In this document: piece after piece, positions 9,409 through 18,835 of the stretch
Numbering within the stretch: the first letter of the stretch is position 1
Layout of the letters: every line of letters starts with the position of its first letter
Assembly (NCBI RefSeq): GCF_900184895.1
Contig: NZ_FXZK01000004.1
Span: 248,001-312,000 of the forward strand
Length of the DNA stretch: 64,000 bases
From: Flavimaricola marinus
Lineage (GTDB): Bacteria > Pseudomonadota > Alphaproteobacteria > Rhodobacterales > Rhodobacteraceae
Direction: 5' to 3'
Notes under the pieces: generated by a model
Database searches by the model: none
What the model was told of the DNA's origin: nothing
The model's input: the letters and a program-made list of their open reading frames with translations, nothing else
Translations under genes and position numbers: made by a program

Positions 9409-9432
9409 GATCCTAACTGACTTCAGGTTCGA

Positions 9433-10485
9433 TTAGAACGAGAAGGACAGAGCTGCGGTCAGACCCTGGTTGTACTCAGGTCCACCGATTTCGTCGTTTG
9501 CAACTGCGCCTTCGTCATCTGCGAAGGAGAGCAGGAAGGAAGCGCCGCCGCCGAGATCGACTTCACCAGCCACGTAGTAGGCAGTGGTTTCGCCGGTCAG
9601 GTCAGCTGCAACACCGGCCAGAGCGGTGATGCCGTTGCCGACGTCGTAGGAAGCGTCGAGCGAGACATCTTCCTGACCTGCGTCGTTGTCGTAAGCGACA
9701 GCAACTGCGATCGGGCCGGAAGCGTAGTCAGCGGACACGCCGTAGGAGTCGTCAGCAATGTCGTTGGCTGTGAAGTAGCCACCGAGGGTGACGGGACCAA
9801 CGGGGTAGGAAGCGCCGATGCCGTAGGAGCTCTCGGTGCCGTCGTCTTCGTAGGCCACTTTGATGTCAGCGCCGATAACGGAAGCAGTAGCTGCCACAGC
9901 GATGATCTCGGGGGTGCCAGCGAACTCTTCCTGGTATGCGGCGATGAAGCCGAACATGCCGAAGGAACCGGTTGCTGCCAGTTGCATGGCCGAGAACTCT
10001 TCCGGTGCGTCGCCGTCGGTGTCAACACCGAACGAAACGTAGGCGTTGATGCCGGAGTACATGACGTCGCCGCGCAGGATGGCGTCGAAGTTAGCGGTGT
10101 CGAAGTGCACGTCGCCGTCGTTGAAGCCAGCAACAGCCGAACCGGAAACACCGGACCAGATTGCGTCGCCGACCGGGTCAACGTCACCGAAGGACAGTGT
10201 TGCCATGTCGGAAGACAGGGTCAGCACGTAGGAAGTGTTCAGCTGGTCGGAACCGCGAGTGGTGTCGCCGTCGTCGTCAGCAAAGTTGATGTCGCCGGTT
10301 GCGGACACGGACAGGCCGTTGTCCAGTTCCTGCGTCATGGTGACGACAAGGTCGGCACCGTAGTAGAAGCCACCTTCGACTTCGTCGTTATAACCCAGAG
10401 TGGCGTCGCCACCGAATGTAACTTCGGCAGATGCTGCGCCGGCGAGGGCGAAGATCGAAGCCGAGGCGAGAAGGATGCGGTTCAT
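9433..10485 (-). CDS. Major outer-membrane porin, Rhodobacter type
   Basis: A 350-residue protein with a 20-residue signal peptide ending ASA, then EVTFGGDATLGYN, the usual opening strand of Rhodobacteraceae general porins. The mature chain is acidic and Gly/Ala-rich, with alternating strands and the C-terminal Phe (LSFSF) recognised by the Bam machinery. It should form a trimeric 16-stranded diffusion pore. The start at 10485 has GAGGA seven bases upstream; a 15-residue in-frame extension is rejected. Strong codon bias and a strong terminator indicate high expression. Confidence 0.92.
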   Translation of the reverse strand: MNRILLASASIFALAGAASAEVTFGGDATLGYNDEVEGGFYYGADLVVTMTQELDNGLSVSATGDINFADDDGDTTRGSDQLNTSYVLTLSSDMATLSFGDVDPVGDAIWSGVSGSAVAGFNDGDVHFDTANFDAILRGDVMYSGINAYVSFGVDTDGDAPEEFSAMQLAATGSFGMFGFIAAYQEEFAGTPEIIAVAATASVIGADIKVAYEDDGTESSYGIGASYPVGPVTLGGYFTANDIADDSYGVSADYASGPIAVAVAYDNDAGQEDVSLDASYDVGNGITALAGVAADLTGETTAYYVAGEVDLGGGASFLLSFADDEGAVANDEIGGPEYNQGLTAALSFSF

Positions 10486-10584
10486 GGAGATATCCTCGTG
10501 TTTTTTGCATTCCCAAGAATGCCAGTCCAACTAGCATTGATGATGTATTTGCGCCTAACCGCCTGCACACTCAAGTAGAACCGC

Positions 10585-10607
10585 CTTGGGCCGGACCCAC
10601 GCCCAAG
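10585..10607. promoter_or_regulatory. Inverted repeat upstream of the porin gene
   Basis: CTTGGGC (10585-10591) and GCCCAAG (10601-10607) form a perfect 7-bp inverted repeat with a 9-base loop, 100 bases upstream of the porin start. It could be an operator or leader-RNA hairpin. No regulator is implied by sequence. Confidence 0.3.
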
Positions 10608-10671
10608 AAATGATGCAACAGGGACACACAACGGCCTTGAGCCTGCCAACTATGGTCGTTCCGCGCGGCCA

Positions 10672-10680
10672 TGCTATAAT
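10672..10680 (+). promoter_or_regulatory. Extended -10 promoter for yggS
   Basis: TGCTATAAT: a perfect TATAAT (10675-10680) preceded by TG one base away. There is no good -35 at 16-18 bp. It lies 42 bases before the yggS start. Confidence 0.5.
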
Positions 10681-10721
10681 TCAATCAACATGATATAGTG
10701 CTGCTAAAACAGGAGGCTGCC

Positions 10722-11375
10722 GTGTCGCTCGAGTCAATTCAGGCCAGTATGGCCGGTGCTGCGCGGGATGCGGGCCGGGACCCGTCCGATGTGACCCTGA
10801 TCGCGGTTTCGAAGGTTCAACCGCTCGAAAGGGTGGTGGCGATTCTAGAATCGGGCCATCGGATTTTCGGGGAGAACAAGGTTCAGGAGGCCGCCGGGAA
10901 GTGGCCGGACCTGCGCGCGCGCTACGAGGGAATCGATCTGCATCTGATCGGGCCGTTGCAAACCAACAAGGCCCGCCAGGCCATGGACCTCGCCCAGTCG
11001 ATCCATTCCCTCGATCGCCCCAAGCTCGCCCGGACGCTGGCCCGCCTCGCACAGGAGCGAGGCGATTGTCCGAGCCTGTTCGTTCAGGTCAACACCGGGC
11101 AGGAGCCGCAGAAGGCCGGCGTCTTGCCCGCCGAGGCCGATGAATTCATCGCGGAGTGTCGGGGCATGGACCTGCCCGTGGTGGGGCTGATGTGCATCCC
11201 GCCCGCCGAGGACAATCCGGCGCCGCACTTTCAGATGCTCGCCGAGATGGCCGCGCGAAACGGGTTGAGCGGGCTGTCGATGGGGATGAGCAGCGATTTC
11301 GAGACCGCGATTCGTCATGGTGCGACGCATGTGCGGGTGGGCTCTGCGATATTCGGGGAGCGGGTCGCGGGGTGA
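10722..11375 (+). CDS. yggS: YggS family pyridoxal-phosphate homeostasis protein
   Basis: This 217-residue protein binds PLP through Lys31 in the LIAVSKVQP motif and has the single-domain fold-type III barrel. FGENKVQE, HLIGPLQTNK and SMGMSSDFETAI are all family signatures. YggS/PLPBP has no known catalytic activity; it buffers PLP and affects amino-acid pools. The GTG start at 10722 is chosen because AGGAGG lies 5 bases before it; an in-frame GTG at 10698 has no such site. Confidence 0.95.
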   Translation: MSLESIQASMAGAARDAGRDPSDVTLIAVSKVQPLERVVAILESGHRIFGENKVQEAAGKWPDLRARYEGIDLHLIGPLQTNKARQAMDLAQSIHSLDRPKLARTLARLAQERGDCPSLFVQVNTGQEPQKAGVLPAEADEFIAECRGMDLPVVGLMCIPPAEDNPAPHFQMLAEMAARNGLSGLSMGMSSDFETAIRHGATHVRVGSAIFGERVAG

Positions 11376-11401
11376 TCTGCCGCGGTTTCCGCCTCCGGCG
11401 G

Positions 11402-11423
11402 CCGTATTTGGGGCCAAAAGAAG
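11402..11423 (-). repeat. Recurrent 22-bp intergenic element, copy 1
   Basis: On the minus strand it reads CTTCTTTTGGCC followed by CCAAATACGG. It lies 26 bases past the yggS stop, in the convergent gap to the next gene. It is identical in sequence and orientation to the copy at 25765; related copies are at 18735, 22340 and 42879. Confidence 0.8.
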
Positions 11424-11435
11424 CCGGACGGGCGG

Positions 11436-12683
11436 CTAGTCTTTGCCCGTCGGTGACTGGGCCGGCCGTTCGCCCGGCTCCGCGGCGAGATCATAGGCGC
11501 GGGCCAGAGCCCAGACGTGATCCGGCACCATGTTCTTCATCTTGGCGCGGCCTGACCTGCGCAGGTGCAGAACGGTTTCCACCGCCTTCATCTCTACGCG
11601 CGCGCGTGCGAATTCCAGCCCGCGCGGCCCGGTGCGCGGTTGCAGCCACGCCACGATGGGCCGCAACCAGTCGGGCATTCGCCGCAGGGGCAGCCCGCCC
11701 GCCGCACGTCTGGTGTTGGCGACGAAGCCTTTTACCGCGGGTGCCCGGTTGCCCTTGCTCCCGGGCGCGGCGAGCCGTACTTCGCCTTTCAGCCCGTCGA
11801 GCATCTCCTGCCCGCGGGCATTTCGCACGATCAGCCACTGCTCTCCCTCGCCCGCCATGTAGCCGACTGTGATGTCCGCCAGCCGGTTGGTGTAGTCCAC
11901 GCAGGTCTTGCAGGTGAGCGGGAAGAAGTCCGGCCGCAGCGTGGACAGCGGCAGCTTGAGGAAGGGGATCGCCTCGCGCCGCCCGTCGTCGAATCGCAGC
12001 TCGACATGATAGTCGGCCCGAAATTCGAGGTAGGTCACTGTTTCGGGCGCGTCGCTGAGCAGCCCGAGGAATTCGTGAAAGTTCTCGGTGGTCGTGTTGT
12101 CCGAGCAGGGGGTGCCGATTACGTAGATCCGCTCGAACCCCAATTGCGCCTCAATCTGACGCAGGGCGTAGATTTGGCAGGGAATGCCGATCACGGCGAG
12201 TCTTTTGTGCCCGGCCGCGCGGGCCGGCTCCAGCAGCGCCAAGAGCGGGGCGTAACCCATCCGCATCCCTCGTGCCCGCGCCATGGCGGCCGGGTCGGTG
12301 ATGATGGCGGGCTGCGGTTTCCAGCGGTCCTTTGCATCCGGCACCATGCAGAGCACGGCGTCGACCTTGCCGGTCTGCAAGAGCCGTTCTGCCAGCCGTG
12401 TTGTGAGCCCGGTCCACTGCGCCCCCTCGCGCGCGGGAACGAGAGCGGCCTTGTGCATCACCGTGGAGACCCCGAAGAATCGCTCGTCTCCGTCGGTTTG
12501 CGCCGCGCGCCCGTGCACCCGCGTCTCGGACTCGGGGTAGTCCGGCTTGATGAACTGGCACGCCTTGCCGCAGTCCTTGGCGTTGCGCATCCGCGACAAC
12601 CCGCAATCGGTGCAGAGCCCGCGCGGGGCTGGCGCCGCGAAGACGGGCGTGGCGGGCAGGGTGTGGCCGGGGTGATGCGTCAT
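11436..12683 (-). CDS. FrhB/BciB-like Fe-S flavoprotein (coenzyme F420 hydrogenase beta-subunit family)
   Basis: This 415-residue protein belongs to the FrhB_FdhB family, which includes BciB, the ferredoxin-dependent 8-vinyl reductase of bacteriochlorophyll synthesis, and 7-hydroxymethyl chlorophyll a reductase. The N-terminal Cys cluster CTDCGLSRMRNAKDCGKAC (residues ~24-42) and later Cys residues (IGIPCQ, IGTPCSD, CKTCVDY) fit two [4Fe-4S] sites. No other photosynthesis gene lies in the window, so a role in bacteriochlorophyll synthesis is possible but unproved. Many non-phototrophic roseobacters carry such homologues. Confidence 0.75.
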   Translation of the reverse strand: MTHHPGHTLPATPVFAAPAPRGLCTDCGLSRMRNAKDCGKACQFIKPDYPESETRVHGRAAQTDGDERFFGVSTVMHKAALVPAREGAQWTGLTTRLAERLLQTGKVDAVLCMVPDAKDRWKPQPAIITDPAAMARARGMRMGYAPLLALLEPARAAGHKRLAVIGIPCQIYALRQIEAQLGFERIYVIGTPCSDNTTTENFHEFLGLLSDAPETVTYLEFRADYHVELRFDDGRREAIPFLKLPLSTLRPDFFPLTCKTCVDYTNRLADITVGYMAGEGEQWLIVRNARGQEMLDGLKGEVRLAAPGSKGNRAPAVKGFVANTRRAAGGLPLRRMPDWLRPIVAWLQPRTGPRGLEFARARVEMKAVETVLHLRRSGRAKMKNMVPDHVWALARAYDLAAEPGERPAQSPTGKD

Positions 12684-12837
12684 CCGTGGCAGTGTAGGCG
12701 CTCTGACCGATCTGTCCAGTTTGGTTTACACATTGCTCTGCTCCGCCGCCGTTTCACCGGCCCTGGACGCAGTGCCCCCTTTCACCTGTCCCCGGCATGA
12801 TCTATAGCGCCAGCGATTGCAGAAGGATGCGAGACCC

Positions 12838-13860
12838 ATGGGCTATAAAGTAGTTGTTGTCGGTGCCACCGGGAATGTCGGCCGCGAAATGCTGAACATT
12901 CTGGCCGAGCGCGAATTCCCGATTGACGAGATTGCCGTGCTGGCCAGCCGCCGGTCGCTCGGCTCTGAGGTCAGCTTTGGGGACCGCACGCTCAAGACGA
13001 AGGATCTGGACACCTTCGATTTCACCGGCTGGGATATCGCCCTGTTTGCCGTGGGATCGGAAGCGACCAAGAAATACGCCCCCCTTGCCGCCGGTCAGGG
13101 CTGCGTCGTGATCGACAACTCCTCGCTCTACCGGATGGACCCGGACGTCCCGCTGGTCGTGCCGGAAGTGAATGCCGATGCGGTCATGGGCTATTCCAAG
13201 AAGAACATCATCGCCAATCCCAACTGCTCGACCGCGCAATTGGTGGTGGCGCTCAAGCCGCTGCATGACCGTGCCACGATCAAGCGCGTCGTCGTCAGCA
13301 CCTATCAGTCCGTCTCCGGCGCGGGCAAAGAGGGCATGGACGAGCTCTGGGATCAGACCAAGAGCATCTACAACCCCACCGACGACAAGCCGCCGACCAA
13401 GTTCACCAAGCAGATCGCCTTTAACGTGATCCCCCATATCGACGTGTTCATGGAGGATGGCCAGACCAAGGAAGAGTGGAAGATGGTCGTCGAGACCAAG
13501 AAGATCCTCGACAAGAACATCAAGCTGACCGCCACCTGCGTCCGCGTTCCGGTCTTTGTCGGCCACTCCGAGGCGGTGAACATCGAGTTCGAGGAGCATC
13601 TCGACGAGGACGAGGCCCGCGATATCCTGCGCGAAGCGCCCGGCATCATGGTCGTCGACAAGCGCGAAGACGGCGGCTACGTGAGCCCGATCGAATGCGT
13701 CGGCGATTTCGCCACCTACATCAGCCGCATCCGGCAGGACCCGACCATTGATAACGGGCTGAACCTGTGGTGCGTGTCCGACAACCTGCGCAAGGGGGCC
13801 GCGCTGAACGCGGTGCAGATCGCCGAGGTTCTCGGGCAGAAGTGTCTTAAGAAAGGGTGA
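12838..13860 (+). CDS. asd: Aspartate-semialdehyde dehydrogenase
   Basis: A 340-residue enzyme that reduces aspartyl-4-phosphate to aspartate semialdehyde with NADPH, feeding lysine, diaminopimelate, threonine and methionine synthesis. The N-terminal VGATGNVG motif (residues ~9-16) binds NADP. Cys130 in NPNCST is the catalytic thiol, and QSVSGAGKEG is a family signature. AGAAGGA stands about 10 bases before ATG 12838. A seven-residue in-frame extension to 12817 is rejected. A 10-bp hairpin follows the stop. dapA, the next-branch enzyme, is at 56.4 kb. Confidence 0.96.
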   Translation: MGYKVVVVGATGNVGREMLNILAEREFPIDEIAVLASRRSLGSEVSFGDRTLKTKDLDTFDFTGWDIALFAVGSEATKKYAPLAAGQGCVVIDNSSLYRMDPDVPLVVPEVNADAVMGYSKKNIIANPNCSTAQLVVALKPLHDRATIKRVVVSTYQSVSGAGKEGMDELWDQTKSIYNPTDDKPPTKFTKQIAFNVIPHIDVFMEDGQTKEEWKMVVETKKILDKNIKLTATCVRVPVFVGHSEAVNIEFEEHLDEDEARDILREAPGIMVVDKREDGGYVSPIECVGDFATYISRIRQDPTIDNGLNLWCVSDNLRKGAALNAVQIAEVLGQKCLKKG

Positions 13861-13870
13861 GGTGCGCCCG

Positions 13871-13895
13871 GAAAAGGCTCTAGTGGAGCCTTTTC
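13871..13895 (+). terminator. Hairpin terminator after asd
   Basis: GAAAAGGCTC (13871-13880) pairs perfectly with GAGCCTTTTC (13886-13895) around a 5-base loop. The T-run forms part of the stem, so it can work in both directions. Confidence 0.75.
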
Positions 13896-14595
13896 AGCGC
13901 CGAACGCACCGTCCGTTGCGGGGCCGGGAATGTTCCGGCCCGTCATTACGCGCATTGGCATGATGCATTGCCCTACGCCACCGGGTGATCCAATCCGGCG
14001 TTCGGTACCTTTGAAACGTTTGGGCCGGCCTTTTCCGGACAGTTCATAGGCCAGCGCCTATGCGTGGGCACGTGCGAAGTGTCCGCTTCGTGCTGCCATT
14101 CCCTGAACCGGGGCAGTTGCGTGACGCAGGCATCGACGTGCGAAACAGCCGGTTGGGGCGGGGCAGTCTTCGGGGTCTTTCCCGCCTCTCTTGCCTTGTC
14201 TTGGTCTCGCATGCTGCGCGTTTGATCCGGTGCGCGTTGGTGCTCGGGCGGAGCGCAAGCCCGCTCCTATCCGAAAGGATAGTCGCTTCTGTCCATTTGC
14301 GCGGCGGGCTGTGCCTTCGCGGTCCTTATCTCGGTTCGGTGCTGGTGTAGCATTGGGTTACGCAGTGTAGCTCGGACGGGAACCGATTGCTCCTGCGGGT
14401 GGCCCTGCCTCACAGAGGGCGGCACTGGCCTGGGCCTCTGGTTGCTGCCGCCCTCTAGATGGGGAAGGCGCGGTTGCGACGAGTGGCTCGACACAAGCCG
14501 GCTTGACGCTTTGGGAGGGGCGTCAAGCCGGGGCTACCCCTGCATCAGGCCAGTTAAGGCCCCACCTGCCGACACATGGCGGGACGTCCTACATG
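13896..14595. other. Hairpin-rich 700-base stretch without a recognised gene
   Basis: No frame here resembles a known protein and none has a good ribosome site. Inverted repeats are unusually dense: GGGCCGG/CCGGCCC (13921-13941), CATAGGC/GCCTATG (14045-14062), CTATCC-GAAA-GGATAG near 14267-14282, AGAGGGCGGCA/TGCCGCCCTCT (14414-14456), and a perfect 12-bp stem CCGGCTTGACGC/GCGTCAAGCCGG (14498-14531). It could hold one or more structured RNAs or eroded DNA. It does not match tmRNA, 4.5S RNA, RNase P or 6S motifs by eye. Confidence 0.5.
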
Positions 14596-15090
14596 CTAGG
14601 CGGAGGGATGTCTGCCTGCGTGGCCGTCGGACCAGTCGATCACGTCGAAGTCGTCGTCCGCCTCGTCATCGCCGGTGTGCAGCCGATCCGACAGCCAAGC
14701 ATGCCGAGCGCCGGGAAAGCCGGTTCCGAACTTGCGGATCAGGGTCGCGATATCGAACCCGAGTTCGGAGGCCCTGCAGAGCGCGGTTTCGTCGCCCGCC
14801 GTCGCGAGGGTGAGCCCGCCGCCGGCCTCGATCAGCAAGTAGCCCTTCGCCCGCAGTCGCGATTGCAGATCGGACCAGGACCGCGCGGCGGTAAATTCCC
14901 CGGTCAGCCGCCCCTTGAGCGACAACACCCGGTGCAGATGCGCCTGATCGGCCTGCGCGTCGTGCCCGACCTTGCCCGCCAGCGCCTGCCGCACGAGCTG
15001 CGCCACGGAGATCGCCTCGCCATGCGCCATCGCCTCTGCGGCGCAGAGCAGCGATTCGGGCAGATGGACTGTGACGGTGCGATATCCCAT
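14596..15090 (-). CDS. RHH-domain protein with relaxase-tail-like C-terminus (hypothetical)
   Basis: This 164-residue protein starts YRTVTVHLPESLL and continues with a SVAQLVRQAL helix, consistent with a ribbon-helix-helix DNA-binding fold (residues 3-40). Residues ~70-130 (SWSDLQSRLRAKGY, GGGLTLAT, ASELGFDIATLIRKFG, FPGARHAW) resemble a module found at the ends of some MobA/VirD2-type relaxases and in stand-alone alphaproteobacterial proteins. The end is very acidic. The gene follows carbonic anhydrase by 34 bases on the same strand. Function unknown; no conjugation gene is nearby. Confidence 0.6.
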   Translation of the reverse strand: MGYRTVTVHLPESLLCAAEAMAHGEAISVAQLVRQALAGKVGHDAQADQAHLHRVLSLKGRLTGEFTAARSWSDLQSRLRAKGYLLIEAGGGLTLATAGDETALCRASELGFDIATLIRKFGTGFPGARHAWLSDRLHTGDDEADDDFDVIDWSDGHAGRHPSA

Positions 15091-15124
15091 GCCTCAGATT
15101 GGACCGAGGCTGGTTAATGTTCCC

Positions 15125-15772
15125 CTAAATCGCGACGAACCGGTCTGTCTCGGGGTCGTAGCTTTCGAGGCTGCCGTCGGCGATGTCGTTCCAGACCCCG
15201 TGCAGGGTGAGCGTTCCGTCTTCGACCGCCTCGCGCACGAAGGGAAAGCCCATCAGGTTCTCGATCGAGATCAGCACCGAGGTTTTCTCGAGCGCGGTGA
15301 GCCGATCCTGCCTGTCGCCGGCCTCGAGCTTTTCGAAGCCGGGCCGCAAAATGTCCATCCATCGTCCGACGAAGCTGCTGGTTTCCTCGAGCTCGGGGGC
15401 GTCGCCCGAGCACATGTCGTAGCAGCCCTGCACCCCGCCGCAGCCCGAATGCCCCATGACGATCAGGTGATTCACCCGCAGCGTCCGCACCGCGTATTCG
15501 ACGGCCGCCGAGGTGCCGTGGTGATCGCTGTCGGGCGCATAGGGCGGCACCAGATTGGCGATGTTGCGGTGAATGAAGAATTCGCCCTGATCGGCCCCGA
15601 AGATCGAGGTGACGTGCACCCGGCTGTCGCAGCACGAAATCACCATGGCGCGCGGCCTTTGCCCGTCTTCGGCCAGCCTTTTGTACCAGCCCTTGTTCTC
15701 GGCAAAGGTGGTGGCTTTCCAGCCGTGATACCGGCGAACAAGGTATTCGGGCAGAGGTTTGGCGAGGGTCAT
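15125..15772 (-). CDS. Beta-class carbonic anhydrase
   Basis: A 215-residue cytosolic zinc enzyme interconverting CO2 and bicarbonate. Zinc ligands are visible as Cys48 (with the Asp49-Arg51 dyad in CCDSR), His108 and Cys111 (GHSGCGG). The length and the RNIANLVPPY segment match the bacterial beta class. The start MTLAKPLPEYLV at 15772 was chosen over an 87-residue in-frame extension that runs into the divergent gene. A small RHH protein gene follows closely and may be co-transcribed. Confidence 0.95.
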   Translation of the reverse strand: MTLAKPLPEYLVRRYHGWKATTFAENKGWYKRLAEDGQRPRAMVISCCDSRVHVTSIFGADQGEFFIHRNIANLVPPYAPDSDHHGTSAAVEYAVRTLRVNHLIVMGHSGCGGVQGCYDMCSGDAPELEETSSFVGRWMDILRPGFEKLEAGDRQDRLTALEKTSVLISIENLMGFPFVREAVEDGTLTLHGVWNDIADGSLESYDPETDRFVAI

Positions 15773-15919
15773 TTTGTCACTTTCCAGAGTGGCTTGGTTC
15801 CGAACGATGGTCACGGCCTTTCGGATAGGCCGCATTTTCGGGAATTTCGAGCAATAATTGCATGACTCTTCCCGCGCTTGGCAACCATTGAGGAACTTTC
15901 TCGCGCTAACTTTGCCAAT

Positions 15920-16342
15920 ATGAAACACAGCCCCACACCCGATATGAACTGGCAGACCGGCGCCCCGGCGGTTTGTCGATTGATGCCAACGACCGATCTT
16001 CGCGTCGACTACGAGGCGCTCGCTCGGCTGCATGCCGCCTTGGGGCCGAAGCTAGCCGGTGCCACGATCGCCCGTGCCCACGAGGATCTGACCCATCAGA
16101 TCCATGCCGTGGCGATCGCCCATGCCGCGTGTGGGTTCGAGGCGATGGCCGTCGCGGCCCGCCGCATTCGCCGCCTGTCGATGGAGGTGGGCCTGCCCGA
16201 GATGCGCCGCGCCGCCGATCACGTGCTGGATTGCCTGCAACAATCCAATGCCACCGCGCTGGCCGCCACCGTCGCCCGGTTGAGCCGGATTGGCGAAATC
16301 GTCATGTCGGAGGTCGGTGCGATGAGCCTGCCCGGGCACTGA
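15920..16342 (+). CDS. HPt-like helical protein (hypothetical)
   Basis: A 140-residue all-helical protein. The stretch around His62 (IHAVAIAHAACGFEAMAVAA) follows the spacing of histidine phosphotransfer domains, where an exposed His precedes a small-residue helix, Gly and a second amphipathic helix. No kinase or receiver gene lies nearby. If the resemblance is real it could relay phosphate from an unlinked hybrid kinase. The start is uncertain: ATG 15920 has no clear ribosome site, and TTG 15878 or ATG 15944 are alternatives. It is divergent from the carbonic anhydrase gene. Confidence 0.6.
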   Translation: MKHSPTPDMNWQTGAPAVCRLMPTTDLRVDYEALARLHAALGPKLAGATIARAHEDLTHQIHAVAIAHAACGFEAMAVAARRIRRLSMEVGLPEMRRAADHVLDCLQQSNATALAATVARLSRIGEIVMSEVGAMSLPGH

Positions 16343-16507
16343 CCCGTCGGCCGGGGTCGGGCGCAAAAAGGGGGCCGACAGGAGCACGGGCAGACCCGCG
16401 GAGGACGTAGGCCGGGGCAGGGGCCAGACGGGGTCTTGCAGCCGCGGATCAGGACGTTACGCTCTGTGGCGGCCCCGACGGAGAGGGCCTGAGCTTCAAG
16501 GAATCCC

Positions 16508-17893
<1,386 letters not shown>

Positions 17894-17895
17894 CC

Positions 17896-18717
17896 GTGGA
17901 CAGGCGGCTGACCCCGGCCAATGGGCGGGTCGCGGCGATGTCTCTGGCGGGCAAGGTCGAGGCGGAGCGGTTCACCCAAGGCACCCCTGCCCGCATCGCC
18001 GTGCCGGTGGCCGATCTGTGCGCAACGCCCGGCAAGGGGCGCGACCGGCAGCTGATCTGGGGCGAGACGATCACCGTGTTCGAAGAGCGCGACGGCTTTG
18101 CCTTCGTGCAGGCCGACAAGGACGGCTACGTCGGCTACTTGCGCGCCAGTGACATCGCCGACCCGCGCCCGGCCACCCACCGGGTCAGCACCCCCGCGAC
18201 GCATCTCTACGAGACCGAGAGCTTCAAATCCGCCGATCTGGCGCATCTGAGTTTCGGCGCGCGCGTCACCGTCACGGCCGAGCGGCAGAAGATGTGGGAA
18301 ACGCCGGACGGCTATATCCCCAAGAAGCACCTGCGCCCGCTCGACAGGTCGTTCACCGACCCTGCCACCGTGGCGCAACTGTTCTTTGGTGTGCCCTACC
18401 TCTGGGGCGGCAATTCGATCCTCGGGATCGATTGTTCCGGCCTCGTGCAGGCGGCGCTGACCGCCTGCGATATCCCCTGTCCGGGTGACAGTGATCTGCA
18501 ACGGACGGCATTGGGCCAAGAGCTGTCCCCCGACGCCCCGCGCCAACGCGGCGATCTTTACTGGTGGAAGGGGCATATCGGGATGCTCGTCGATGCCGAC
18601 ACCCTGCTCCATGCCAACGCCCACCACATGGCCGTCGCCTACGAGCCGATCGACGCCGCGATCCTGCGGATCAAGGCACAGGGCGATGGAGAGGTCATCT
18701 CGCGCAAACGGCTCTGA
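17896..18717 (+). CDS. C40 (NlpC/P60) peptidase with SH3-like N-terminus
   Basis: A 273-residue protein. Residues ~30-145 form two bacterial SH3-like repeats and the C-terminal half is the NlpC/P60 domain: catalytic Cys in GIDCSGLVQ, His in KGHIGMLVD and the third polar residue in LLHANAHHM. It resembles dipeptidyl-peptidase VI, which cuts gamma-D-Glu-diamino-acid bonds in wall peptides. There is no signal peptide, so a cytosolic recycling role is likely. The GTG start MDRRLTPANGRVA is the usual opening of this family in Rhodobacterales. The spacing to the aminopeptidase gene is two bases. Confidence 0.92.
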   Translation: MDRRLTPANGRVAAMSLAGKVEAERFTQGTPARIAVPVADLCATPGKGRDRQLIWGETITVFEERDGFAFVQADKDGYVGYLRASDIADPRPATHRVSTPATHLYETESFKSADLAHLSFGARVTVTAERQKMWETPDGYIPKKHLRPLDRSFTDPATVAQLFFGVPYLWGGNSILGIDCSGLVQAALTACDIPCPGDSDLQRTALGQELSPDAPRQRGDLYWWKGHIGMLVDADTLLHANAHHMAVAYEPIDAAILRIKAQGDGEVISRKRL

Positions 18718-18734
18718 TCCGAACTGTCCTTGGG

Positions 18735-18756
18735 CTTCTTTTGGCCAAAAATACGG
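18735..18756 (+). repeat. Recurrent 22-bp intergenic element, copy 2
   Basis: CTTCTTTTGGCCAAAA then ATACGG, 17 bases past the NlpC/P60 stop and in the convergent gap to the DUF2794 gene. It is followed at once by a GCGCC-TT-GGCGC hairpin. It differs from copy 1 at two positions. Confidence 0.8.
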
Positions 18757-18835
18757 GCGCCTTGGCGCAAATCCGAAGGATTTCCCGCGCGACCGCCCAG
18801 AGGTCACGCCGCTCGGGGGGCGCTCCCCGCTGCCC

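Larger units (their letters stand above)
9014..9432. other. leuS-porin spacer
   Basis: This 419-base spacer lies between the starts of leuS transcription and the end of the porin gene. It holds the four-unit minisatellite at 9322-9369 and the porin terminator at 9383-9408. A 96-codon plus-strand frame runs through it but lacks family resemblance and a ribosome site. No strong leuS promoter could be picked out. Confidence 0.5.

Noticed and set aside
9130-9420. 96-codon plus-strand frame through the minisatellite (Val-Pro-Asn-Thr repeats)
   Set aside because: It runs into the porin terminator hairpin, has no ribosome site, and the repeat explains its apparent regularity.
13973-14212. 79-codon minus-strand frame in the hairpin-rich gap
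   Set aside because: No ribosome site, no recognisable domain, interrupted by stems; not supported as a gene.
13896-14595. tmRNA, 4.5S RNA, RNase P RNA or 6S RNA in the gap
   Set aside because: The conserved sequence blocks of these RNAs were looked for by eye on both strands and not found.
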